A stretch of DNA of 14,767 nucleotides, taken from contig UREB01000021.1 in assembly GCA_900546685.1 (NCBI GenBank), forward strand, positions 1-14,767, given 5' to 3'. A program made the position numbers and the translations under genes. The stretch comes from an uncultured Eubacteriales bacterium (lineage in GTDB: Bacteria > Bacillota > Clostridia > Christensenellales > QAND01). Positions 8,501-14,304 of the stretch are shown here, piece after piece (positions within the stretch are counted from its first letter, which is position 1; every line of letters starts with the position of its first letter). The notes below the pieces were generated by a model. That model made no database searches, was not told the DNA's origin, and saw nothing but the letters and a program-made list of their open reading frames with translations.

Positions 8501-9335
8501 CTACGGTGCCCAGATCCATCAAGGTATGCGGGCGCTGAGTACGGCCTGCATCGCGCCTGGCCTGCTCATAGACAGCCAGCGCCTTCTCAAATGCAGGGCG
8601 CATCGGCCCTTCCGGCAGCACGATTTCATCCAATATCGTGGCAAAGGTAGTATGCCGGCAGTGATCCGACCAATAGGTATCTAGCACGCGAATTTCCGTC
8701 ATGGTGGGGTCTCTGTGTTCAGTGTCACGGAAATAGCCCTGGGTAAAGAGCAAATCCTCCACGCTCATCGCCAAGGCCAATTCAGCATGCAGGGCCTCAA
8801 TCTCCGCTTCGCTCTTTTCAGTAAAGCCTACCAGCACCGGCACCGCCTGCGGCACCGGCATCTGCATTTCCAAGGTTGCCGGCTTGTCCATTTCTGCCAG
8901 GCCCGCTTCGATGGGGTTGATGCAGTAGCTCTCTACCGCCCGCTGCTCCGCTTGGCTCAACACACCCTTCAACGCATAGATCTTGGCAGTACGAATCAAG
9001 GGCGCCTCGCCCTGGGACAGGATCTGTACGCACTGGGCCGCGCTGTCCGCCCGCTGGTCATATTGGCCGGGCAGATATTCCATCCCAAAGACAAACCAGC
9101 CCGTAAGCGGCGGCAGCGTTTCCTCATACACCGTATCCTGGTTGGGCTCGGAAAAAATGGTATCCCTTGCCTTGCAATACGTCTCTTGGTCTATGCCCTC
9201 CACATCGTAGCGCACAAAAATGCGCACCTGTTCCAAATCCAGGTGCAGATGATCGGCCAAGTCGCGTTTTAATCCCTCCGCCTCCACGGCAAATCCTGGT
9301 CGTTTTTCAACATATACACGGAAAATCTGCTGCAT
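5589..9335 (-). CDS. purL: phosphoribosylformylglycinamidine synthase, single-chain
   Basis: Fourth step of de novo purine synthesis: converts FGAR, glutamine and ATP to FGAM. At 1248 residues it is the large fused form, not the PurS/PurQ/small-PurL complex. Visible order: N-terminal PurS-like domain (1 to about 150); linker and first synthase domain with SDHCRHTTF (His225 in DHC); glycine-rich nucleotide loop GGRTGRDGIGGATGSS near residue 450; second AIRS-like half (about 650-960, with GGKDSMSG); and a C-terminal class I glutamine amidotransferase from about residue 983 (PVWPGTNCE, then LPGGFSAGDE). The triad is intact: Cys1089 in GICNGF, His1156 and Glu1158 in SHGEGRF. The ATG at 9335 has AAGGGG at 8-nt spacing. 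It seems monocistronic, with terminators on both sides and no other pur genes in the window. The predicted leader of about 29 nt leaves no room for a purine riboswitch. Confidence 0.96.
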   Translation of the reverse strand: MQQIFRVYVEKRPGFAVEAEGLKRDLADHLHLDLEQVRIFVRYDVEGIDQETYCKARDTIFSEPNQDTVYEETLPPLTGWFVFGMEYLPGQYDQRADSAAQCVQILSQGEAPLIRTAKIYALKGVLSQAEQRAVESYCINPIEAGLAEMDKPATLEMQMPVPQAVPVLVGFTEKSEAEIEALHAELALAMSVEDLLFTQGYFRDTEHRDPTMTEIRVLDTYWSDHCRHTTFATILDEIVLPEGPMRPAFEKALAVYEQARRDAGRTQRPHTLMDLGTVGAKALKNQGKVHDLDESEEINACSVTADIEVDGKPEKWLLEFKNETHNHPTEIEPFGGAATCLGGAIRDILASRAYTHQAMRVTGCADPNTPLEDTVPGRLQQRRITTGAAHGFSAYGNQIGLATGQVAEIYHPGYVAKRMEIGAVVGAVKEENVVREEPQKGDVVILFGGRTGRDGIGGATGSSVSHDAKSLTECGSQVQKGNAPTERKIQRLVLNAEAVRLIKRCNDFGAGGVSVAIGELAPGLRIDLDVVPKKYEGLDGTELAISESQERMAVVVARENAERFIELCRQENLEAVVVAEVTDDNRLVMRWRGASIVDIDRAFLDTNGVTQHAVAHVKAPQWQEIRSAVPQTLAVMPLDKALCENMKDLNVCAQKGLVERFDSTIGAKTVFMPFAGKNQTTPEQVMAAKFPTPGETDDATAMAFGFTPAIAEKSPLHAGAYAVTQALCKIAASGADALSARLSLQEYFESLKQNPDSWGKPVASLLGALMAQVGFGTPAIGGKDSMSGTFKEYNVPPTLVAFAIAKTKASQLCSAALEKGQYVVRIPLPVDAQGLPDFAACAEHFKAVYKAHQAGSVCAASTVAEGGLAAAVAKMCFGNGVGFAFEGTLDHQTLFAWRVGDLLIASEDKQALLQLPSAELVGHTTEEAVLSVNGIKVPLAALEKAWRAPLETVFPTETPFTPPMQTVPLYTERQKKRPSAKMAKPRVLIPVWPGTNCELDTARVFELAGAVPEIQVVNNLSPAGIEDTIERIAKGVDNAQILMLPGGFSAGDEPDGSGKFIATTLRNPRIAEAIGRLLDQRDGLALGICNGFQALIKLGLLPNGRIETIRPDAPTLTYNAIGRHSSRMVRTRVTSTLSPWLSLVEAGDVHCIPISHGEGRFVADEQTIAQLAAKGQIATQYVDFEGRPSADIAFNPNGSASAIEGITSPDGRVFGKMGHSERLGENIAKNVPGDKDQKLFRAGVLYFA

Positions 9336-9370
9336 TTCGCCAGCCCCTTATCGCTGTTTTCTTTTTCAAT

Positions 9371-9399
9371 AGTGTATCATATTTGCCCCAAAACAAAAA
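9371..9399 (-). promoter_or_regulatory. extended -10 promoter of purL
   Basis: Read on the minus strand: TTTTTG (9399-9394), 17-bp spacer, TG-A and the -10 box TACACT (9376-9371). The -35 element is the T-tract of the glmS terminator. The predicted start near 9364 leaves a leader of about 29 nt. Confidence 0.6.
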
Positions 9400-9424
9400 G
9401 GGCGGAACACGTCCGCCCTTTGGG
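9391..9424 (-). terminator. intrinsic terminator of glmS
   Basis: A 10-bp perfect stem (9397-9406 with 9412-9421, arm AAAGGGCGGA on the minus strand) with a 5-base loop is followed on the minus strand by TTTTTGTTTT. The stem starts 8 bp past the glmS stop codon. Confidence 0.92.
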
Positions 9425-9429
9425 TGCTT

Positions 9430-11268
9430 TTATTCTACCGTTACGCTCTTTGCCAAGTTTCTCGGTTTGTCGATATCGCAGCCCTTTTCGTAAGCCATGT
9501 AATAGCCGAACAGCTGTGTGGGAATGGCCACCAGCGCCGGCGCCATAATTTCGGGGCAGGCCGGGATCTCCCAGACTTCCTGCACCTCTTTATCCAGGCG
9601 CATATCGCCCTCCATGGCAATGGCAATCATATACGCGCCGCGAACCGCGCATTCCTTGATGTTGTTGATGGTCTTATCCACCAAATGCGTCTGCGTGGCA
9701 ATGGCGATAACCAGCGTGCCGTCCTCTACCAGCGACAGCGTCCCGTGCTTCAATTCGCCCGCAGCATACGCTTCGCATTGCACATAGGAAATTTCCTTGA
9801 GTTTCAAGGCCGCCTCCATAGCCAATACATCGTCCACATTGCGTCCGATGTAGAAAGCATTGCGGTGGGTATAGAATTTCTTCGCCGTTTCTGCATATTG
9901 AGAGGCGTTGTCGATCAGCTTTTGCGCCTTGGCAGGCAGCGCCAGCAATTCATCCAAATATTGGCTCTGCTCCTCTTGGCTCATATAGCCCATCTTCTCT
10001 GCCAAATGCGCCGCCATCACATAGAACACCATCAACTGAGACACAAACGCCTTGGTAGACGCCACGGCGATTTCCGGGCCCGCCCAGGTGTACAATACAT
10101 GGTCCGCTTCGCGCGCCACTGTGCTGCCCACTACGTTGGTAATGGAAAGGGTTCTAACGCCTCTGCGCTTTGCCTCACGCAGCGCCGCAATGGTATCCGC
10201 CGTTTCGCCGGACTGGGAAACCACCACAAACAGCGCGTCCTCCGGTAGGATGAAATCACGGTAACGGTATTCCGAGGCGATCTCCACATCCACCGGGATT
10301 TTGGCCATCTTTTCAATGACCAATTTGCCGACCAACCCAGCGTGGTAGGCTGTGCCGCAGGCACAAACCACGATCTTGGAAATGCCCTTGACCATTTCGC
10401 CGTCCATCTTGAGCACATCCTGGCGCAGCGCGGTGCCCTGCTCGGTTGCATCCATCATCAGCATCAGCGTATTGCGCATGGCATCCGGCTCTTCATGGAT
10501 CTCCTTGAGCATAAAGTGCTCAAAGCCGCCCTTTTCCGCCGCCTCTACATTCCAGTCTACATGCATGGATTTCTTTTCATGCTGCGTACCGTCCAGATCA
10601 TAGAAAGATACGCTGTTCGGCGTCATCTTGGCGATCTCATGTTCGTCCATCAGATATACATCGCGCGTATACTCCAAAATCGCCGGAATATCCGATGCTA
10701 GTACCGTACCGTGCGCACATTGGCCCACGATCAGCTGGCTGTCCTTACGCGTGCAATAGATGGTATCCGGCTCATCCTTGCATACGATGCCAAAGGCATA
10801 GCTGCCCTTGATCATCGGGATCACCTTGCCGATGGTGCCAAGCATATCGCCGTCGTAATTGTCGCGCAGCAGATGCGCCATTACCTCGGTATCCGTTTCG
10901 CTTCGGAATTGATAGCCCTTGTCAAGGAGCATTTCCTTGAGCTCTAAATAGTTTTCAATGATGCCGTTATGCACTACGGCAATTTCACACTTTTCGTCGA
11001 AATGCGGATGGGAGTTTGCATCCGAAGGCTCGCCATGGGTTGCCCATCTGGTATGCGCGATGCCCGTGGTACCTGTTACAGGGCTCTTTTTGATCCTGTT
11101 TTCCAGATTGCTAAGGCGTCCTTTCGCCTTGCAGATCTGCAAAGCGCCGCTCTGATCTGTCACTGCAATGCCCGCGCTATCATAGCCGCGGTATTCCAGC
11201 CGTCCCAGGCCCTTTAGCAAAATCGGGGTCGCTTGTTCACTTCCTGTATACCCTACTATTCCACACAT
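9430..11268 (-). CDS. glmS: glutamine-fructose-6-phosphate aminotransferase (isomerizing)
   Basis: Makes glucosamine-6-phosphate from fructose-6-phosphate and glutamine, the first committed step to UDP-GlcNAc and peptidoglycan. At 612 residues it matches the family (609 in E. coli). The N-terminal class II amidotransferase begins M-C-G-I-V-G, so Cys2 is the nucleophile after Met removal, and the block RLEYRGYDSAGIAV is intact. Two SIS sugar-isomerase domains follow: the first contains SQSGETADT near residue 352, the second contains AGELKHGTLSL near residue 505. The C-terminus DKPRNLAKSVTVE is the canonical catalytic tail. The ATG at 11268 has AAAGGAGGG upstream (AGGAGG to ATG spacing 10 nt). 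The gene has its own promoter and terminator. The leader is only about 26 nt, so there is no room for a glmS ribozyme, and control must work some other way. Confidence 0.97.
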   Translation of the reverse strand: MCGIVGYTGSEQATPILLKGLGRLEYRGYDSAGIAVTDQSGALQICKAKGRLSNLENRIKKSPVTGTTGIAHTRWATHGEPSDANSHPHFDEKCEIAVVHNGIIENYLELKEMLLDKGYQFRSETDTEVMAHLLRDNYDGDMLGTIGKVIPMIKGSYAFGIVCKDEPDTIYCTRKDSQLIVGQCAHGTVLASDIPAILEYTRDVYLMDEHEIAKMTPNSVSFYDLDGTQHEKKSMHVDWNVEAAEKGGFEHFMLKEIHEEPDAMRNTLMLMMDATEQGTALRQDVLKMDGEMVKGISKIVVCACGTAYHAGLVGKLVIEKMAKIPVDVEIASEYRYRDFILPEDALFVVVSQSGETADTIAALREAKRRGVRTLSITNVVGSTVAREADHVLYTWAGPEIAVASTKAFVSQLMVFYVMAAHLAEKMGYMSQEEQSQYLDELLALPAKAQKLIDNASQYAETAKKFYTHRNAFYIGRNVDDVLAMEAALKLKEISYVQCEAYAAGELKHGTLSLVEDGTLVIAIATQTHLVDKTINNIKECAVRGAYMIAIAMEGDMRLDKEVQEVWEIPACPEIMAPALVAIPTQLFGYYMAYEKGCDIDKPRNLAKSVTVE

Positions 11269-11300
11269 TTGGAAGGTCCCTCCTTTAGGTATTCGCGTTC

Positions 11301-11329
11301 AGTTTATCATGGCTTTTCCGTAAGGTCAA
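11301..11329 (-). promoter_or_regulatory. promoter of glmS
   Basis: Read on the minus strand: -35 TTGACC (11329-11324), 17-bp spacer, TG-A and -10 TAAACT (11306-11301). The predicted start near 11294 lies about 26 nt before the ATG. This is a standard sigma-A promoter with an additional extended -10. Confidence 0.75.
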
Positions 11330-11374
11330 TGTAAACTTGTTACATATATGTGCCTAGAAAGCGTCTCCTTATGC

Positions 11375-11411
11375 AAAGCAGCACGGGGGAAAGATCTCCC
11401 CGTGCTGCTTT
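11375..11411 (-). terminator. terminator hairpin downstream of the dehydrogenase gene
   Basis: A 14-bp perfect stem (11375-11388 with 11398-11411, arm AAAGCAGCACGGGG) with a 9-base loop lies about 42 bp past the dehydrogenase stop. On the minus strand the tail is only TTT then GCAT, a weak U-tract; on the plus strand it is TTTTCTCTT. Since the only transcription expected here is on the minus strand, the dehydrogenase is the likely client. Confidence 0.65.
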
Positions 11412-11452
11412 TCTCTTATGTTTTCTTTTGTTTTAAGCGGGATGGCTCAATC

Positions 11453-12718
11453 TCAATAATTGTGGCATTTCTCCTCGATGAAATATGCCTCCGCCTCCGC
11501 ATTCCACAATCCGTTGTGCTTTTCGCACAGCTCATGCAGCTTTGCAAAGAACGGGTCCTCTTTGCCCAGCTTTTCAAAATCGTCGATGGCCGTCAGCGGC
11601 ATCGAAGCGCCGGGATAGATCAGCTTTTTCCCGCCCGGGATGTTGGGCAGGTTCAGCGTTGCTTCCGCAGCGCAGTCCAGGCCGCCCACATGGGTAATCA
11701 TCACCGCCGGGTCGATTTGGCCCTTGGCTGTCATTTCCAGCGCTTCCAGCAAATCGTCGTTGTTGCCGCCGCTGGTACCTACGATGTGGGTGGCATTGTA
11801 ATGCACATTGTAAAAGTTAAACTTGGCGGAAAACTGGGTGTCTACCGGGCCGGCAAAGAAGTTGAGGCAGCCATCATAGCCCAAAATGCTGTCCGCCAGC
11901 TCCACAACCTGCGCCACCGGCGCATACACCAGCACATCGTCATAGCCCTTGCCTTCGTTGAGCGCCAGCATCGCTGCTTTGGGGTCCTCCACCTCAGCGG
12001 TGTTGATAAAGTGCAGATCTACGCCCAGCTTGGCCGCTTTTTCTTTGGGGAAAAGCTTTTCTGCGCGGGCCAGGCGTTCCTTGTTGATATCCGCCACCAC
12101 CATGCGTTTGGGGCGCGGGTTTGCATTCATGGCATAGTCGATGGCGCCCAGACCCATCGGGCCGGCGCAGGCCAACAGCGCCATAGAGCCGCCGTCTACA
12201 ATGCCCATTTTATGCGTGTATACGCCCTGCTCGGTGTGGTACATGGCATGGAACGCGCCGATGATACAGCTCATCGGTTCTCCCAGCGACGCATGGAAAA
12301 AGCTGTCGCCCTTGTAATGGATCAAGCATCCGTTTTCCATCACGACCTTGGGCAGGATGCAATAGGTCATATCGCCGCCAAAGTCGGTAAACGAATAGCC
12401 CGGGGAGCGCGGGTCTCCCGGCACACCCAGCGCCGGCTGCTGAGCAAAGCGCTCGCCCACCTTCCACTCATGCTGCCAGTTTTTGCCCACCTTTTCAATG
12501 ACGCCGGCAAACTCATGGCCCAAAATGACAGGGTTCTTATCAATATCATCCGGTACGCGCTTGTGTTTGCTGCCTTGGATGGCCGCTTTGTACGAGGACA
12601 TGCATAGGCTGTCCGTATAGATCTTTACCAGGATCTCATCATCGGTAATGTCTCTTAGGTCAAAGGTCTCCACTCTAAGATCATTGACCCCATACATTCT
12701 CAGTCCAGTTACTTTCAT
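11453..12718 (-). CDS. zinc-type alcohol dehydrogenase, L-sorbose-1-phosphate reductase-like
   Basis: A 421-residue medium-chain dehydrogenase/reductase. The catalytic metal site appears as Cys39 (DSLCMSS) with His68-Glu69 (LGHEFAG). The four-cysteine structural zinc lobe of classical alcohol dehydrogenases is absent. The nucleotide fold shows the glycine-rich CAGPMGLGAIDYA near residue 165, with an acidic VVADINKERL after the second strand, suggesting NAD preference. The stretch LCMSSYKAAIQGSKHKRVP and the length recall the SorE (L-sorbose-1-phosphate reductase) group, but this is from memory of the family and the substrate could be another sugar or polyol phosphate. The start at 12718 has AAGGAG at 6-nt spacing; the longer reading frame to 12787 would begin inside the predicted promoter. 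No PTS or sugar kinase gene is adjacent. The predicted operator at 12745-12760 suggests substrate induction. Confidence 0.88.
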   Translation of the reverse strand: MKVTGLRMYGVNDLRVETFDLRDITDDEILVKIYTDSLCMSSYKAAIQGSKHKRVPDDIDKNPVILGHEFAGVIEKVGKNWQHEWKVGERFAQQPALGVPGDPRSPGYSFTDFGGDMTYCILPKVVMENGCLIHYKGDSFFHASLGEPMSCIIGAFHAMYHTEQGVYTHKMGIVDGGSMALLACAGPMGLGAIDYAMNANPRPKRMVVADINKERLARAEKLFPKEKAAKLGVDLHFINTAEVEDPKAAMLALNEGKGYDDVLVYAPVAQVVELADSILGYDGCLNFFAGPVDTQFSAKFNFYNVHYNATHIVGTSGGNNDDLLEALEMTAKGQIDPAVMITHVGGLDCAAEATLNLPNIPGGKKLIYPGASMPLTAIDDFEKLGKEDPFFAKLHELCEKHNGLWNAEAEAYFIEEKCHNY

Positions 12719-12724
12719 GGGTTT

Positions 12725-12730
12725 CTCCTT
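12725..12730 (-). promoter_or_regulatory. Shine-Dalgarno sequence that fixes the dehydrogenase start
   Basis: AAGGAG on the minus strand, 6 nt before the ATG at 12718. It supports the shorter 421-residue protein beginning MKVTGL, which matches the usual start of this family. Confidence 0.85.
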
Positions 12731-12744
12731 ACTAGGTTCTCTTT

Positions 12745-12760
12745 TGTGAATCGTTTCACA
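12745..12760 (-). promoter_or_regulatory. palindromic operator candidate of the dehydrogenase gene
   Basis: TGTGAATCGTTTCACA: perfect TGTGAA/TTCACA arms around four bases with a central CG dinucleotide. It covers roughly +10 to +25 from the predicted transcription start (about 12770), a usual site for repressor roadblock. The form resembles LacI-family operators; it also fits the TGTGA-N6-TCACA pattern of CRP-type sites, but its downstream position argues against an activator. Confidence 0.6.
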
Positions 12761-12776
12761 TTTTCTTCCGTAGTGT

Positions 12777-12804
12777 ATTGTACTCAATTTAGGGAAAAAG
12801 TCAA
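12777..12804 (-). promoter_or_regulatory. promoter of the dehydrogenase gene
   Basis: Read on the minus strand: -35 TTGACT (12804-12799), 16-bp spacer, -10 TACAAT (12782-12777). The predicted start near 12770 gives a leader of about 52 nt that contains the palindrome at 12745-12760. Confidence 0.75.
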
Positions 12805-12910
12805 AAGAAATTTGTGTGACTCAAAAAATTTTTACCTGCGTTTTACACCGGCCTTTTCTTGTGCCCCATTTCCCGCCTGCAATTTTTCTATTTCCCTCGG
12901 ATACACATGC

Positions 12911-12939
12911 AAAAAGAACGGCATGCAGCCGTTCTTTTT
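12911..12939 (-). terminator. intrinsic terminator of the HD-exonuclease operon
   Basis: A perfect 12-bp stem (12911-12922 with 12928-12939, arm AAAAAGAACGGC) closes a 5-base loop. The A5/T5 ends make it usable in both directions. It lies 20 bp past the exonuclease stop. Confidence 0.9.
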
Positions 12940-12959
12940 CCAGATTGGTTTATAAGTTC

Positions 12960-13526
12960 TTATCTATTTTCCCTGTTTGCGGCATGCTTGTTTTTTCTTT
13001 TTCGGTTTGGATGCCTAGGGGCAGGATGGCGTTCCAGCTCTGCCCGGCAAGCCAAAAACAAGGCCGCACAGGCCCTGGCGTCTGCCAGTGCATTGTGTGC
13101 TGTAAAGGGGAACCCAATGAGGTCTACCAGCGCGCCCAGCCGGTAGGAAGGGCGGTTTGGGAACACCTTTCTGGAAAGCTGCACCGTACAGCAATGGTCA
13201 AACGCCGGCAGCGAAAAGCCCACGCGCTCGGCAGCTTCGCGGATCTGCTTTACATCAAACGGGGCGTTGTGTGCCACGACCGTCTGCCCCTCCAAATACG
13301 GCGCTACCTTTTCCAGCATCTCATACGTTGTGGGCGCGCCCTCTACCATTTCATCGGTGATGCCATGGATATTCTGGCAAAAAGGGTCCATCGCAATGCC
13401 CGGATGGCAAAGTGTATAAAATTCCTCTACGATGCGTCCATCGCGTATCACGCAAACGCCAATGGAGCAAATGTATCCCTGAGAACGGCTGGAAGCCGTT
13501 TCTACGTCCACCGCTACAAAACCCAA
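12960..13526 (-). CDS. DEDDh 3'-5' exonuclease (DnaQ / Pol III epsilon-like)
   Basis: Predicted metal-dependent 3'-5' exonuclease of about 188 residues. Counting from the TTG at 13526, all three Exo motifs are present: VAVDVET (Asp7, Glu9), VVAHNAPFD (Asp91), and AHNALADA (His144, Asp149), the signature of the DEDDh subgroup. A basic tail of about 25 residues follows. It is a free-standing epsilon-like protein, not fused to a helicase or polymerase, so proofreading, repair or RNA trimming are all possible. Start choice: an ATG at 13556 would add ten residues unlike family starts, with only a GAGG about 14 nt upstream. The TTG has AGGTGA at 10-nt spacing and puts Met just before the first beta strand. 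I prefer the TTG, but the ATG cannot be excluded. No terminator or promoter is visible between this gene and the upstream HD gene, so they are probably cotranscribed. Confidence 0.87.
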   Translation of the reverse strand: MGFVAVDVETASSRSQGYICSIGVCVIRDGRIVEEFYTLCHPGIAMDPFCQNIHGITDEMVEGAPTTYEMLEKVAPYLEGQTVVAHNAPFDVKQIREAAERVGFSLPAFDHCCTVQLSRKVFPNRPSYRLGALVDLIGFPFTAHNALADARACAALFLACRAELERHPAPRHPNRKRKNKHAANRENR

Positions 13527-13607
13527 AACAAAACCGTCACCTTTCCAAGCCCACATCGGCAGGCCATTTTCCTCTTTTTCTATTTTCCGGCACTGCCCTA
13601 TCCGCCG

Positions 13608-14204
13608 CTATGCCCTGAAATGGGCGGCATAGGTATCCGCCAGGTTGAGCGCTGCGCACAGCGGCACCTTTTCATAGGCGTTGGATTGTGTGCGGCCGCC
13701 GATATAGCTCTTGGCTGCATCATCATAGCCGCCCATATGCCAGCGGATCGCCAGCGCCTCCTCCGGCGTCAGCTGGATATGGCGCATGCAGAGGTAGACG
13801 GATTTTTCTCCGTGGCCAAAGGGAAATTGATCCTCAATGGCAAAGGATTCCTCTTCCTGCCAGCGCCCGTCCACTTTCACGTTTCGTTTTCTAACCACAT
13901 ACATATTGGTTTTGCAGATATCATGCAGCAGCGCACAGAGGATCAGCGTTTCCTTGGATACATCTTTCAGCGGTTTGGAAAAGTTTTCCAACAGCTTATA
14001 TACCTCCAGGCTGTGGTGCAGCAAGCCCCCATACACTGCCCCGTGCCATTTTGTGCTGGCCGGCGCGGTAAAAAAATCCGTCTCCTCTTCGAGGTATCGG
14101 ATGAGGCTTTCGATGCCCTCCCGCCCGGTGCTGCGCAGCAGCTCTATATATTGTGCTTTCCACTCATCCAATTTTTCCTGCGGATAAGACGGCAATGTCG
14201 ACAT
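13608..14204 (-). CDS. HD-domain phosphohydrolase
   Basis: A 198-residue predicted metal-dependent phosphohydrolase of the HD superfamily. The visible metal-binding motifs are HH (His63-His64 in GGLLHHSLEV), the HD pair (His94-Asp95 in LLHDICK), a later GHGEKS, and RWHMGGYD. The spacing of HH, HD and GHGEKS resembles the HD domain of YhaM-type 3'-5' exoribonucleases, but no OB-fold nucleic-acid domain is present, so the substrate is undefined (nucleotides or RNA ends are plausible). The ATG at 14204 is preceded by AAGGAG at 9-nt spacing. An upstream in-frame ATG at 14243 falls within the -10 box and would not be transcribed. It is followed after a short gap by the exonuclease gene. Confidence 0.85.
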   Translation of the reverse strand: MSTLPSYPQEKLDEWKAQYIELLRSTGREGIESLIRYLEEETDFFTAPASTKWHGAVYGGLLHHSLEVYKLLENFSKPLKDVSKETLILCALLHDICKTNMYVVRKRNVKVDGRWQEEESFAIEDQFPFGHGEKSVYLCMRHIQLTPEEALAIRWHMGGYDDAAKSYIGGRTQSNAYEKVPLCAALNLADTYAAHFRA

Positions 14205-14213
14205 CCAAAACGT

Positions 14214-14219
14214 CTCCTT
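14214..14219 (-). promoter_or_regulatory. Shine-Dalgarno sequence that fixes the HD gene start
   Basis: AAGGAG on the minus strand, 9 nt before the ATG at 14204. The alternative in-frame ATG at 14243 has no such site. Confidence 0.8.
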
Positions 14220-14238
14220 TTCCTTTTCTGTCTTTGGT

Positions 14239-14267
14239 ATCATACCATATTTCGCCGCAAGAAAAAA
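14239..14267 (-). promoter_or_regulatory. extended -10 promoter of the HD-exonuclease operon
   Basis: Read on the minus strand: TTTTTT (14267-14262), 17-bp spacer, TG-G and -10 TATGAT (14244-14239). The -35 position is the T-tract of the upstream SH3 gene's terminator. Predicted start is near 14232, leader about 28 nt. Confidence 0.65.
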
Positions 14268-14296
14268 GGAAAGGCGCTTGGCCTTCCCTTTCCTTT
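14262..14296 (-). terminator. intrinsic terminator of the SH3-repeat gene
   Basis: On the minus strand AAAGGAAAGG (14296-14287) pairs with CCTTTCCTTT (14274-14265), with a further GGCC/GGCG-rich inner region, followed by a T-run. It begins 8 bp past the stop codon. The T-run is reused as the -35 region of the next promoter. Confidence 0.8.
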
Positions 14297-14304
14297 ATGG
14301 CTTT

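Noticed and set aside
6115..8684. Long plus-strand open frames (up to about 597 codons) opposite purL
   Set aside because: They lie wholly antisense to a clearly conserved gene, overlap one another, lack family motifs and ribosome binding sites, and have odd composition (Ser/Ala/Thr- or Arg/His-rich). They are by-products of purL codon bias.
5589..11268. glmS and purL as one operon
   Set aside because: A strong intrinsic terminator (9391-9424) follows glmS and a separate promoter precedes purL; the pathways are unrelated apart from both using glutamine.
11331..11351. Imperfect and AT-rich palindromes (GTAAAC..GTTAC and ACATATATGT) upstream of the glmS -35 box
   Set aside because: They are short, partly mismatched and in AT-rich sequence where chance palindromes are common. 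I cannot support an operator without comparative data.
12788..12910. Gap between the dehydrogenase promoter and the exonuclease terminator, searched for a small gene or RNA
   Set aside because: Beyond the promoter -35 element there is only AT-rich, pyrimidine-rich sequence, with no ribosome binding site followed by an open frame and no stable hairpin other than the terminator at 12911-12939.
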